Shown here piece after piece: positions 16,493 through 25,199 of a DNA stretch of 64,000 nt; within the stretch, counting starts at the first letter, position 1; every line of letters begins with the position of its first letter. The DNA comes from Clostridia bacterium. Lineage in GTDB: Bacteria; Bacillota; Clostridia; Oscillospirales; Acutalibacteraceae. Under the pieces are notes generated by a model. That model worked only from the letters and a program-made list of their open reading frames with translations, did not search any database and had not been told where the DNA came from. Made by a program: the position numbers and the translations under genes. Where the stretch lies: NCBI GenBank assembly GCA_017409265.1, contig JAFQSY010000039.1:124001-188000 (forward strand), in the 5' to 3' direction.

Positions 16493-17410
16493 ATGTTAAA
16501 AAAATTATCGGTAAGCAAAAACCAGATAATAACTCTTTTGCTCGTGTCGGTTTTTGTTATGGGAAAAAATATTGTTACAAGTTTGTCTGACGGAAATCCT
16601 GGTGTTTTGGGAATGACTTTGTGTATAGCAATGAGCATATTGTTTGTTGTTTTTTTCTTCTTGAAGTTCTCTGCCAAAAAAGAGGAATTGTTTACAGGGA
16701 ATGGTATTATTCGTATAGCCGGAGCTTTGATGATACTGTTTTGGTCTTTTACAAGATCGTTTATGAATTTTGACTATGTTGTCGCAATGGTTGTTCTTCC
16801 GATTATGATTTTCTGTGCGTCTGATACTAAGTTTATTCCTGTAAATGCAGTTATTGCGCTCGGAATGGCAATCAGGTTTATTCCGGTTGGTTTTGTTACA
16901 ATTCCTTGTGCCCTTTTTGTTTCGTTCATTCTTATAGCTCCGAAGATCAGGAATGCCAAAACATGGGAAAAAATTGTTTTTTTCGCCGTTATGATTTGCT
17001 TGATTATCGATCTTGCTTATGTGGCAGATCAGATGCGTTATATGTTTACCATGTCATCGGTAACTGCAAATATCGTATCAAACATTATTCTTGTGCTTTT
17101 TGCTTTGTTTTTTACAGTATGTGTAGTATACTCCTTAAAAAAACAAAAAAAGTTTAAATCAAAGAAAACATCCAAGATGGTTTCTGCTGCAAAAAAACCT
17201 GAATATTCTGCGGCTCTTGGATATATTATTGCTGTGGCATTCGCGATTGCATGTACTGCGCTTGATGCAAGATATTCAATGAGCGGTCTTGTCGGATTGA
17301 TTATGTCAACACTTATGGTTTGCAAAAACGGAACACTTGTTGAAGAATTTTCGGATAAGGCTGCAAAGTCAATCGGAAGACTTGCCGAAAAACTTTTTGG
17401 TAAGAATTAA
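16493..17410 (+). CDS. Unknown integral membrane protein
   Basis: 305 residues with about eight or nine membrane helices. A basic cytoplasmic loop lies near 215-240 (KKQKKFKSKKTSK) and the tail is soluble and basic. No family recognised. ATG 16493 is set by AGGAG 9 nt upstream and a consensus promoter; the ORF is open 30 codons further, across the promoter. Monocistronic, ending in a strong shared terminator. It sits between the SDR gene and the heptose operon, so an envelope-glycan role (polymerase or flippase accessory) is possible but unproven. Confidence 0.65.
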   Translation: MLKKLSVSKNQIITLLLVSVFVMGKNIVTSLSDGNPGVLGMTLCIAMSILFVVFFFLKFSAKKEELFTGNGIIRIAGALMILFWSFTRSFMNFDYVVAMVVLPIMIFCASDTKFIPVNAVIALGMAIRFIPVGFVTIPCALFVSFILIAPKIRNAKTWEKIVFFAVMICLIIDLAYVADQMRYMFTMSSVTANIVSNIILVLFALFFTVCVVYSLKKQKKFKSKKTSKMVSAAKKPEYSAALGYIIAVAFAIACTALDARYSMSGLVGLIMSTLMVCKNGTLVEEFSDKAAKSIGRLAEKLFGKN

Positions 17411-17429
17411 CCAAGCAATTAAAAATCAA

Positions 17430-17474
17430 AAAACACAATCCGGACTCCAATTCGCGAGTCCGGATTGTGTTTTT
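17430..17474. terminator. Strong bidirectional terminator
   Basis: About 17-bp stem, AAAACACAATCCGGACTC against its complement with an 8-nt loop, and poly-A/poly-T flanks. It abuts the stop codon of the radical SAM gene. Confidence 0.85.
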
Positions 17475-19362
17475 AATCGTTGAAAGAATATAAAGTTGCA
17501 CCTTTGCGTCTGCCGTACCATACTATTTCTTTTGCAAATGTTGGCCAATCCTCATATTTTTTATTTGCGTTGAAAATGACGGTAGTTTTTTGAGGATTGA
17601 GCCTTGTCGGTTTATCGTTGCTGATGTTACGGAAATACGATGGGAAATCGAAGTTGCATTCAAAACTCTTTCCGTTTTCAAACGGGAGTTTTATTGCATT
17701 AAGCTGGAATTTTAAAAGTTGCGTATATATTTTCTGATCTTTGAATAATGGTTTGACAAATTCATTAACAAGTTTTTTAAAGTCATCAAAATTATAAAGA
17801 AATTCAAGATAAAGACCTTCTTCAAAAAACCATGTAATGTTACCGAAAACAGGATTGCAGTGGTTCCAGTCACCCTCAAGAGAGCCGTCAAGCTTTTTCT
17901 TGATTTCTCTGAAAAGCTTTCCTGCCATTCCGTTGTTTTTTATGCAAAAATCGAGAAGAGAACTATAAAAATCATAATAATCAATTCCGAGTTCGTAGTA
18001 GGCATAAATCGCAAAATATCGAAGCAAACCGAGACTGTGAAAGCATTGCAAGCAGATTGAAAAAAGATTCGCATAGACCCATCCGTCTCTTGAGAGTGTG
18101 TTTGTTGAACGGACAAGATAAGAATATTCTGGGATAGAGTCTTTTTTTTCGTTTGCGGAATGTATGTGATTGAACTGAACTTTCATTGGTTCAATTTCAT
18201 ATTTTTTCATATATTCGGGCTTGCACATAGGTGCATTCGGAAGAAGCTCACAGTAATAAACGCTTATTGAGTTATGTTGACCTGCGCGCAGAAGCTTGCA
18301 AAGTCCTTGGCAGAAGCTTTCCACAGTTTCGCCGGGCAGACCGAGAATTAATTCTGAATAAGTTGGAATGTTCGCTTTTGCATAGTTTGACATAAGCCCC
18401 GAAAAATGCTCCATTGTGAGGTTTTTTCGGTTTATATTTTTCAACGCATCATCGCAGAGCGTTTGATATGCCATGGTCGCACCCTTGTCAAGACCTCTTG
18501 AATTAAGTGTTTTTGAAATTCTGAAAACTCTGTCTGCGCTGTTTTTTTCATAACAAGGTCTGAATACTTTCGGGAAACCGTTTTCTTTATTGCATTCAAC
18601 AATATATTCGGCAATTTCAATATCGCGCGCAAACATGCCGAAATTTGAATCGGCGCAGAAGCAATATTCAATTTTATGCTCCGAAAGCCACTTGATTTCA
18701 CCCTTAACTTTCTCCATTGGGAAAAGGCGTAGCTTTTTATGATTACTCCAATCGCAGTATGCGCAGTTATAAGGGCAGCCTCTGTTTGTTTCAATGATTG
18801 TGTCAAACATTGTTTCAGGATTATTTTCGATTATTGAATCAAAAACTCCCGAGAGATAAGGGGACGGATAGTTTTCGACAGATTCCGGGCAATGTGGAGG
18901 ATTCAAAACTTTTTTACCGTGATCTTTGAATGCAATGCCGTGGCATTCACTTAAATCAGAGCTGTTTTTTAAAGCGGTAAGCAGATTTGCGGTTACTTCT
19001 TCTCCTTCGCCAAGAGATAGAATGTCAATGTATTCTTTTTCAAGAAATTCCATTCTGTCGGATACACTGTGACCACCGAAAACAATTATACAATCAGGAT
19101 ATTTTTTTTTAATCGCTTTGGCAAGTGCTTTGTTAAATTCAACATTCCATACATATGTGGAGAATGCAGCCAAATAAGGAGATTCAATTCCGTTGACGAT
19201 GGTTTCAATGCTGTCGCGACGGAAGATAATCTCCTTGAAATCATATTCTGCAGCAATATCAGGTCTGCTCTTGCAATATGCAACAATTGTACCTGTTGCA
19301 TAAGGCAGATAAACGGATTTGTCGAATGCAAACCCGACTTGAATAAAATATACGTTTTTCAA
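17473..19362 (-). CDS. B12-binding-domain radical SAM protein
   Basis: 629 residues. The N-terminal B12-binding-like domain (about 1-135) has FGGHSVSD and a SLGEGEE motif. The radical SAM core carries RGCPYNCAYC, with Cys196, Cys200 and Cys203 as the [4Fe-4S] ligands. A long C-terminal region (about 400-629), rich in aromatic residues, has no recognised domain. Such enzymes use cobalamin and S-adenosylmethionine for methylation or rearrangement at unactivated carbon. The usual cobalamin-ligating DxHxxG is absent, so B12 may be bound base-off or not at all. It is last in the operon, 2 nt after the heptose-activating fusion gene, implying a sugar or glycan substrate by context. Function not established. 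Confidence 0.82.
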   Translation of the reverse strand: MKNVYFIQVGFAFDKSVYLPYATGTIVAYCKSRPDIAAEYDFKEIIFRRDSIETIVNGIESPYLAAFSTYVWNVEFNKALAKAIKKKYPDCIIVFGGHSVSDRMEFLEKEYIDILSLGEGEEVTANLLTALKNSSDLSECHGIAFKDHGKKVLNPPHCPESVENYPSPYLSGVFDSIIENNPETMFDTIIETNRGCPYNCAYCDWSNHKKLRLFPMEKVKGEIKWLSEHKIEYCFCADSNFGMFARDIEIAEYIVECNKENGFPKVFRPCYEKNSADRVFRISKTLNSRGLDKGATMAYQTLCDDALKNINRKNLTMEHFSGLMSNYAKANIPTYSELILGLPGETVESFCQGLCKLLRAGQHNSISVYYCELLPNAPMCKPEYMKKYEIEPMKVQFNHIHSANEKKDSIPEYSYLVRSTNTLSRDGWVYANLFSICLQCFHSLGLLRYFAIYAYYELGIDYYDFYSSLLDFCIKNNGMAGKLFREIKKKLDGSLEGDWNHCNPVFGNITWFFEEGLYLEFLYNFDDFKKLVNEFVKPLFKDQKIYTQLLKFQLNAIKLPFENGKSFECNFDFPSYFRNISNDKPTRLNPQKTTVIFNANKKYEDWPTFAKEIVWYGRRKGATLYSFND

Positions 19363-19364
19363 AA

Positions 19365-20606
19365 TTATAACACCTGCTCCAAATCAAAAAGGCTTTGATA
19401 ATGTGCCGAAGCGATATCGGCGGCATTAGACTCGTCCGAGCCGATAAGTATATTTTTCGAAGTGCCTGCATTTATGCCTGCGAGCAAATCTGAACAGTGG
19501 TTACCGACAGTCAGAGAATTATTCAAATCAATTTCAATTCCAATTTCCGAAAAATCGGAAACTGCTTTCAAAATAAGACCCGGATTGGGCTTTCTGCAGT
19601 AACATTCTGTTTTGTAATTATTAATTACGGCTTCAGGATGATGCGGGCAGTAATAATATCCGTCTGCAACGACCGAGTGATTTTTTTGAAGCAGAGTATC
19701 GATATATTGGTGAAGCATATCGACATCTTTCGGATTATAGAGATTTTTGGCAATCCCTGCCTGATTTGTAATGATGATTACAAGATATCCCTTTTTCTTA
19801 AGGTTTGCAATTGCTTTATCTGCATCAGGAAGAAAGCGAAAATCTTCTTTTCTGTAAAGATGGCCGGGGTCGTGGTTAACCGTGCCGTCCCTATCAAGGA
19901 AAACAGCCTTACGTGTTCTTTTTGAAACGAGTCTGTTTTTCTCTTTTTCGGCCTTTCTGTAGTTTTCGGGGATGCCGATATCGATAAAATATCCGCCACT
20001 TTCAAAAACCGCAACGGGGCAGTAACCGTTTTCAAGAATATGTTTTTCAAATGAAAACTTTTCTTCGGTTATACCATTAAAGAGATTTTTCTGTATAAAG
20101 TATATTCCGCCGTTGATAAGTCCCGCAGATTTAACTCCTTTTTCTGTGAAACCCGTAAGATTTCCGCTGCTGACAGTTAAAAAGCCCGAATGCTCCGCGT
20201 TCAGAACTTTTCTTGCTGCAATGGTTATGGGGCAGCCTGATTTTTCATGAAATTTTTGCATTTCAAACAGGTTGACATCAAAAAATGAATCGCCGTTGAC
20301 AGCCAGCGCATATTTTTCGCAGCACAAATCGAGGGCTTTTTTTATTGCACCGCCCGTGCCGAGAGGGGAATCTTCACGGCAATAGTCAATAACCATGCCT
20401 TTGTAAACTCTTCCGATATTTTTTTCTATGTAATCTGCAAGATATCCCGTTGAAATAATAGCTCGGTGAATTCCGTTTGTATAAAGATAGTCAAGAAGAT
20501 AATGCAGAAAAGGTTTTCCGTCGATTGGTGCAAGCGGCTTCGGGAGATTGTCGACGCATGGTTTCAACCTAGTGCCGAATCCGCCGGCAAGAATGATTGC
20601 TTCCAT
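19365..20606 (-). CDS. Fused heptose-1-phosphate nucleotidyltransferase (HddC-like) and heptose bisphosphate phosphatase (GmhB-like)
   Basis: 413 residues, two enzymes in one chain. Residues 1-225 are a sugar-1-phosphate nucleotidyltransferase: ILAGGFGTRL (5-14), LPKPLAPI, NGDSFFD, and GGYFIDIGIPENY. Residues 232-413 are a HAD phosphatase of the GmhB type: DRDGT (Asp238, Asp240), ITNQAGI, and a zinc loop CPHHPE with later CYC (Cys320, His322, Cys335, Cys337). Together they would convert D-glycero-D-manno-heptose 1,7-bisphosphate to the 1-phosphate and then to the NDP-heptose. In characterised systems hddC and gmhB are usually separate genes. It overlaps the cupin gene by 1 bp (TAATG). Confidence 0.85.
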   Translation of the reverse strand: MEAIILAGGFGTRLKPCVDNLPKPLAPIDGKPFLHYLLDYLYTNGIHRAIISTGYLADYIEKNIGRVYKGMVIDYCREDSPLGTGGAIKKALDLCCEKYALAVNGDSFFDVNLFEMQKFHEKSGCPITIAARKVLNAEHSGFLTVSSGNLTGFTEKGVKSAGLINGGIYFIQKNLFNGITEEKFSFEKHILENGYCPVAVFESGGYFIDIGIPENYRKAEKEKNRLVSKRTRKAVFLDRDGTVNHDPGHLYRKEDFRFLPDADKAIANLKKKGYLVIIITNQAGIAKNLYNPKDVDMLHQYIDTLLQKNHSVVADGYYYCPHHPEAVINNYKTECYCRKPNPGLILKAVSDFSEIGIEIDLNNSLTVGNHCSDLLAGINAGTSKNILIGSDESNAADIASAHYQSLFDLEQVL

Positions 20607-20971
20607 TATTCAGTTTCCTCCGGAATTATATCCTTTGTACCGTTAGACAGTTCAACACCCCTGTCATAAAATGCAACGAGAATTGAGTCTTCGTGATAAT
20701 TGAAGGTGTGAATAACGTTTGGTTCAATGATGAACATATCGCCCTTTTTGAATTTAAAACTTGCATTTTTTGAACCAAGCTTTGCTACCACGGTGAATGA
20801 GCCTTCTATAACATAGAATCCTTCACGATTCAGCCTGTGAAAATGCTTGCCTCTTTCAACACCGGCTTTTGAGGTGCAGATATTAATCTGCTTATATCCC
20901 TCGCGTACAAGCTGAACAAGACTTCCGCGTTCATCTTCAAATATAAAATCGGGTTTAATAATTGTTATCAT
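20606..20971 (-). CDS. Cupin, sugar epimerase/ketoisomerase-like (WxcM/FdtA type)
   Basis: 121-residue single-domain cupin. Motif 1 is GVERGKHFHRLNREGFYVIEG and motif 2 is KGDMFIIEPNVIHTFNY; the His residues of both could bind metal or substrate. Small cupins of this type act on nucleotide-linked keto-sugars as 3,4-ketoisomerases or 3,5-epimerases, or have a structural role. Being between the heptose kinase (11 nt upstream) and the activating fusion (1-bp overlap), it probably modifies an activated heptose. The exact reaction is inferred only. Confidence 0.75.
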   Translation of the reverse strand: MITIIKPDFIFEDERGSLVQLVREGYKQINICTSKAGVERGKHFHRLNREGFYVIEGSFTVVAKLGSKNASFKFKKGDMFIIEPNVIHTFNYHEDSILVAFYDRGVELSNGTKDIIPEETE

Positions 20972-20982
20972 TTTTTGCTCCG

Positions 20983-21960
20983 TCAGTTACTGCAGATAAT
21001 TTTTGTGCCTTCGTTTTCGAATCTGAATTTAATTTCGAGCATACCCGATAACGCCTTGCGTACAGAAGCGTGTTTTCCTTCGGGCACATAAAACAAAAGG
21101 CATCCGCCTCCGCCTGCGCCAAGTAATTTCCCACCCAATGCGCCGGCATTTATAGCTCTCAAATAAAGATCGTCTATAAAGTTTGTTGAGATTTTATCGC
21201 TTATGCTTCTTTTGATAAGCCATGTTTCGTTGAGCAGCCTTCCGAAGTCATCGAGGGATTTGTTCGGGTCAACAAGAATTTCTTCTGCGGTATCAACCAT
21301 TTTGAGGATATCAAGAAGCTCTGCGGTTTTTTTGCTCATTTCATGTTTGGCTGTTTTTTGGATTTCAAATGAGAACCGTGAAAGGCCAGTAAAAAACATC
21401 ATCAAATTTCCGTTTAACATGTTTTTTCGCTCTTCAGAAATATCAATAGGTTTTACGGTGTAGCCATCGGAGTTGAAATCGATTCGGTTAAATCCGCCGA
21501 AGGATGCGGCAATCTGATCCTGTATTCCGCCGTCTTCTTTGCAAAGAACGCGTTCAAGATGGATTGCATCATCAGCAAGCTCGCGTTTTGTTTTTGTTAT
21601 GCCTTGCATGGAGTAAAGAGCATTGAGGAGTCCTACCGAAAACGCGCTGCTTGTTCCGAGACCTGTTTTTGAAGGAAGATCTGCATCGTAATTAAGGCAG
21701 ATTTTTTCAAGATTCAGCCATTTCATGGCATTGCGTATTGCGGGATGCTTTATTTCATCGACCGAGTTGACTTTTTCGATTTGCGCATATGACAGATATG
21801 TTTTATAGTCGAAGATGTCTGGTAATTCGCGGACATTGACATGGCAGTACTTATCAAAGGTTGTTGAAATAACCGCGCCGGAATGTTCTTTAAAAAACTC
21901 GGGGAAGTCTGTACCTCCTCCGAAAAACGACATTCTTACCGGAGTTTGAGATATAATCAT
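20983..21960 (-). CDS. hddA: GHMP kinase, HddA-like (D-glycero-D-manno-heptose 7-phosphate kinase)
   Basis: 325 residues. The N-terminus TPVRMSFFGGGTDFPEFF is the hallmark of the HddA branch (most GHMP kinases do not have GGGTD here). The phosphate-binding loop is GLGTSSAFS (100-108), and the C-terminal GALGGKLLGAGGGGCLLFY is motif 3. It would phosphorylate D-glycero-D-manno-heptose 7-phosphate at C1. First gene of the operon, with a promoter at 21992-22020 and a GGAGCG ribosome site. The isomerase GmhA that makes its substrate is not in the window. Confidence 0.85.
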   Translation of the reverse strand: MIISQTPVRMSFFGGGTDFPEFFKEHSGAVISTTFDKYCHVNVRELPDIFDYKTYLSYAQIEKVNSVDEIKHPAIRNAMKWLNLEKICLNYDADLPSKTGLGTSSAFSVGLLNALYSMQGITKTKRELADDAIHLERVLCKEDGGIQDQIAASFGGFNRIDFNSDGYTVKPIDISEERKNMLNGNLMMFFTGLSRFSFEIQKTAKHEMSKKTAELLDILKMVDTAEEILVDPNKSLDDFGRLLNETWLIKRSISDKISTNFIDDLYLRAINAGALGGKLLGAGGGGCLLFYVPEGKHASVRKALSGMLEIKFRFENEGTKIICSN

Positions 21961-21991
21961 TTCAAACGCTCCAAAAAACAGATTGTTCTAT

Positions 21992-22020
21992 ATTATATCA
22001 TGCATATAGTTTTAAATCAA
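21992..22020 (-). promoter_or_regulatory. Promoter of the heptose/radical-SAM operon
   Basis: Minus-strand -35 TTGATT (22015-22020), 17-bp spacer, -10 TATAAT (21992-21997), 31 bp before the kinase ATG. Confidence 0.65.
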
Positions 22021-22028
22021 CCTTTTTA

Positions 22029-22976
22029 TTAATAAACAATATTAACCGGTTTTCCGCTGATAAATGCTTCAACATTTTTGCGGCATATTTCCATGAGTCG
22101 CGCTCTTGTTTCAAAGCCTGCCCATGCAATATGAGGGGTGATAAAGCAGTTTTTGAGCCCGAAAAGAGGATTGTCGGATTTGGGCGGTTCCACTGAAAGA
22201 ACATCAAGTCCTGCGCCTGCAATTTCACCGTTTTTCAGGGCGTTTGCGAGCGCATTTTCGTCAACAACCTGACCTCTTGAGGTGTTGATAAGTATTGCAG
22301 TCGGCTTCATTTTTGATATAAATTCAGCATTGACCATGCCTCCCGTAAGCGGTGTAAGAGGGCAATGAAGAGAAACAAAATCACTCCTTGCCAGAAGCTC
22401 ATCTTTTTCGCAGAACTCAACGTTTTCAAACGGTGCAGGGTTATTTGTTGATGCGAGAACATTCATGCCAAATGCCGCAGCGATTTTGGCAACAGCTTTA
22501 CCGATTTTCCCAAAGCCGATTATGCCGATGGTTTTTCCGTCAAGCTCTGTCAGAGGTGTTTTCCAATAGCAGAAATCCTTGCATGCTGACCATTCTCCGG
22601 AGTGAACGGAGCTGCTGTGAACATCGACACTATTTGTCAGTTCAAGAATCAAAGCAAAGACAAGCTGTGCAACGGCAGAGGTGCTGTAAGACGGAATGTT
22701 GCAGACGGGTATACCTTTTTCTTTGCAATATTCCCAATCAACAATGTTATAGCCTGTGCTCAATAAACCTACATATTTAAGTTTTGTCAGGTTCTCGAGA
22801 AGCTCCTTGCGGAGAGGTGTTTTGTTGGTTATAACAATCTCACAGCCCTTTGTTCTTTCTGCAACCAGCTCTGCGGGGGTGCGGTCATAGACCGTACATT
22901 CACCCAGTTCCTTGAGCCAATCCCATGAAAGGTCGCCGGGGTTTGTTGTGTATCCGTCAAGAACTGTTATTTTCAT
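22029..22976 (-). CDS. D-isomer-specific 2-hydroxyacid dehydrogenase (hydroxypyruvate/glycerate type)
   Basis: 315 residues. NAD-binding loop GIIGFGKIGKAVAKIAAAFG (about 150-169); catalytic Arg in NTSRGQVVDE, Glu in LSVEPPKSDNP, and His in FITPHIAWA, complete for this family. These enzymes reduce 2-ketoacids to D-2-hydroxyacids with NAD(P)H; the closest pattern is glycerate/hydroxypyruvate reductase. AAAGGAA ribosome site. It ends 68 nt before the heptose operon start, which has its own promoter, so it may be co-transcribed only partly. Confidence 0.9.
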   Translation of the reverse strand: MKITVLDGYTTNPGDLSWDWLKELGECTVYDRTPAELVAERTKGCEIVITNKTPLRKELLENLTKLKYVGLLSTGYNIVDWEYCKEKGIPVCNIPSYSTSAVAQLVFALILELTNSVDVHSSSVHSGEWSACKDFCYWKTPLTELDGKTIGIIGFGKIGKAVAKIAAAFGMNVLASTNNPAPFENVEFCEKDELLARSDFVSLHCPLTPLTGGMVNAEFISKMKPTAILINTSRGQVVDENALANALKNGEIAGAGLDVLSVEPPKSDNPLFGLKNCFITPHIAWAGFETRARLMEICRKNVEAFISGKPVNIVY

Positions 22977-23081
22977 GATTTAAGCATTCCTTTCAGATGT
23001 TTATGTGTTTATGTTTTAATTATATCATAAATAAAAAATAAAGAAAACCGTAAAATAATAAATAAAATGTATAATTTCATA

Positions 23082-23110
23082 TTGACCCAAAACGGATAAT
23101 ATTATAAAAT
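23082..23110 (+). promoter_or_regulatory. Promoter of the VTT-galK genes
   Basis: -35 TTGACC (23082-23087), 17-bp spacer, -10 TAAAAT (23105-23110), 37 bp before the TTG start. Confidence 0.6.
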
Positions 23111-23147
23111 AAAGTGTTAGAAATTATTGTTAATGCGGTGAGTTTTA

Positions 23148-23924
23148 TTGAAAAAAAGAAAAAAGCAAAAAAAACTTCTGCTTTTTGGCGGATTAATACT
23201 GATTGCGCTTTCTTTTGCCGTAGGTGTTCTTCTGGTGTCTCTTGAATTTGAAGAGCTTTGGCGCTGGTATACGCAGATAAAGCATACGCTTGCCGAGCTT
23301 GAAAAATACATCTTGCACATTGATATAACGTGGCTGTTCATATTGGCAGTTTTGCTGCTTTTTGCTGTAAAAAGCGTTATTCCGATATACCCTACTTCAA
23401 CGGTATGTTTTTTGACAGGTGCAGTTCTTCCGATGTATCTTGCAGTTCCCGTAAACATTGCGGGTTTTGCGGTGCTTCTGACCATACGTTATTTTTGGGG
23501 CAAGCGTTTCGGTGCAGGCAATGCGTGGAAGCTTATTTCAAAAACAGATACCTTAAGAAAGCTTATTCAGCAGGACGGAAAAGGCAATTCGGCATTGCTT
23601 GTTGCCTTACGGCTTGTTCCGGGAATGCCGATTAACAGCATTTCGGGTATTTACGGCTCGTTCGATTTCGGTTATCTCAAATTTATTTTATTTTCGGCAA
23701 TCGGCTTCATGCCGAAACTGATATCTTATACATTCGTGGGTCGGAATGTGTTTGACCCTCTGTCGGCAGGCTTTCTTGTTCCCGTTATGCTTCTGCTGTT
23801 CTTCAGCGGCATTTCAGCAATATCGGTGAACGGCATTTGGACTACGGTTGAAAAAACGGTTGAATATGTAAAGAAAAGAAAACTAAATAAAGAAACAAAG
23901 AAAGGAAAGACGGGAAATGATTAA
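23148..23924 (+). CDS. TVP38/TMEM64 (VTT/DedA-like) membrane protein
   Basis: 258 residues with about six hydrophobic segments and a very basic N-terminus (KKRKKQKK). The VTT core reads LRLVPGMPINSISGIYGSFDFGYLKFILFSAIGFMPKLISYTFVG, where the R-x-x-P-x-x-P-x-x-x-x-x-Y-x-x-G pattern is typical. A basic tail (KKRKLNKETKKGK) ends the protein. Relatives are implicated in lipid scrambling or carrier-lipid transport. TTG start at 23148 with GGTGAG about 5 nt upstream. Overlaps galK by 8 bp; that link may be only transcriptional. Confidence 0.8.
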   Translation: MKKRKKQKKLLLFGGLILIALSFAVGVLLVSLEFEELWRWYTQIKHTLAELEKYILHIDITWLFILAVLLLFAVKSVIPIYPTSTVCFLTGAVLPMYLAVPVNIAGFAVLLTIRYFWGKRFGAGNAWKLISKTDTLRKLIQQDGKGNSALLVALRLVPGMPINSISGIYGSFDFGYLKFILFSAIGFMPKLISYTFVGRNVFDPLSAGFLVPVMLLLFFSGISAISVNGIWTTVEKTVEYVKKRKLNKETKKGKTGND

Positions 23925-25197
23925 AACATCGGTTCTTAAAGAAAAGCTCGCAGCTGCAGATTATGAATCGGCGCTTACAAGAATCTATAAAAAAGAGGAT
24001 ATCGCATTCCAAAAAGAGAGATATATCGAAATTGTTTCAAGATTTGAAACGCTTTTCGGCGCAGACAGAGAGGTTGAAATTTATTCCGCACCCGGCAGAA
24101 CAGAGGTCGGCGGCAATCACACCGACCATAACCATGGCTGCGTTCTTGCGGCAAGCGTTAATCTTGATGCTGTTGCGGTTGTATCGGTAAATGATGAGAA
24201 TATTGTAAGAGTCAAGTCCGAAGGCTACAAAATTGATGCAGTTGACCTTGATAATCTCGGTGTTATGCCTGCAGAAAGAGGCAGATCCGAGTCGCTTATC
24301 AGAGGCGTTTGCGCCGCTTTCAAAAACAGAGGATATAATATCGGCGGTTTTGATGCCGCAACCGTTTCCGATGTTCTTTCGGGCTCGGGTCTTTCCTCAT
24401 CAGCTGCATTTGAAGTGCTTATCGGAACAATTCTTAATTATCTTTATAATGAAGGTAAGGTAAGCGCGGTTGAAATTGCACAGATTGCGCAGTTTGCAGA
24501 AAACGAATATTTCGGAAAGCCCTGCGGACTTATGGATCAGATGGCATGCTCCGTCGGCGGATTTGTTCAGATAGATTTCAACGATCCCTCTGTTCCCGTA
24601 ATCAATAAGGTTGATTTTGATTTTGCTTCCTGTAACCATGCTCTCTGTATTGTCGACACGGGCGGAAATCACGCTGACCTTACAGACGAATACGCGGCAG
24701 TCAGAGGCGAAATGGAAGCCGTAGCAGCAAAATTCGGAAAGAGTGTTCTTCGCGATGTTGACAGAGCGGAGTTTGAAAAGAGTATTTCAGTTATCCGTGA
24801 TGCAGTTGGTGACAGAGCGGTTCTGCGCGCAATGCATTTCTACAATGAAAACGTAAGAGTCGAAAAACAGTCTGCGGCTCTTAAGAACGGTGATTTTGAA
24901 GCATTCAAGGCTCTTATTATCGAAAGCGGATTTTCGTCATATATGTATAACCAGAATGTATATACCTGCGCTGCTCCCGCAAATCAGCCCGTCAGCCTTG
25001 CGCTTGCGATTTGTCAGGATATCCTTAACGGTAAGGGTGCGTGGAGAGTTCACGGCGGCGGTTTTGCAGGAACAATTCAGGCTTTTGTTCCCATAGAATT
25101 GCTTGATGAGTTTAAAACAAGAATCTGTGCTGTGTTCGGTGAAAAATCATGCTATGTTCTCAATATCCGTCCCGAGGGCGGCATAAAAGTAATCTGA
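23917..25197 (+). CDS. galK: Galactokinase
   Basis: 426 residues. The galactokinase signature is GRTEVGGNHTDHNHG (about 60-74), here preceded by SAP. The ATP loop is VLSGSGLSSSAAFEVLIG and the C-terminal GHMP motif is RVHGGGFAGTIQAFVP. It phosphorylates alpha-D-galactose to galactose-1-phosphate, the first Leloir step. AAGGAAA and GGGAAATG give the start within the end of the VTT gene. Longer than the typical 390 residues because of an N-terminal extension of about 30 residues. No galT or galE nearby. Followed by the structured element at 25200-25326. Confidence 0.92.
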   Translation: MIKTSVLKEKLAAADYESALTRIYKKEDIAFQKERYIEIVSRFETLFGADREVEIYSAPGRTEVGGNHTDHNHGCVLAASVNLDAVAVVSVNDENIVRVKSEGYKIDAVDLDNLGVMPAERGRSESLIRGVCAAFKNRGYNIGGFDAATVSDVLSGSGLSSSAAFEVLIGTILNYLYNEGKVSAVEIAQIAQFAENEYFGKPCGLMDQMACSVGGFVQIDFNDPSVPVINKVDFDFASCNHALCIVDTGGNHADLTDEYAAVRGEMEAVAAKFGKSVLRDVDRAEFEKSISVIRDAVGDRAVLRAMHFYNENVRVEKQSAALKNGDFEAFKALIIESGFSSYMYNQNVYTCAAPANQPVSLALAICQDILNGKGAWRVHGGGFAGTIQAFVPIELLDEFKTRICAVFGEKSCYVLNIRPEGGIKVI

Positions 25198-25199
25198 TT

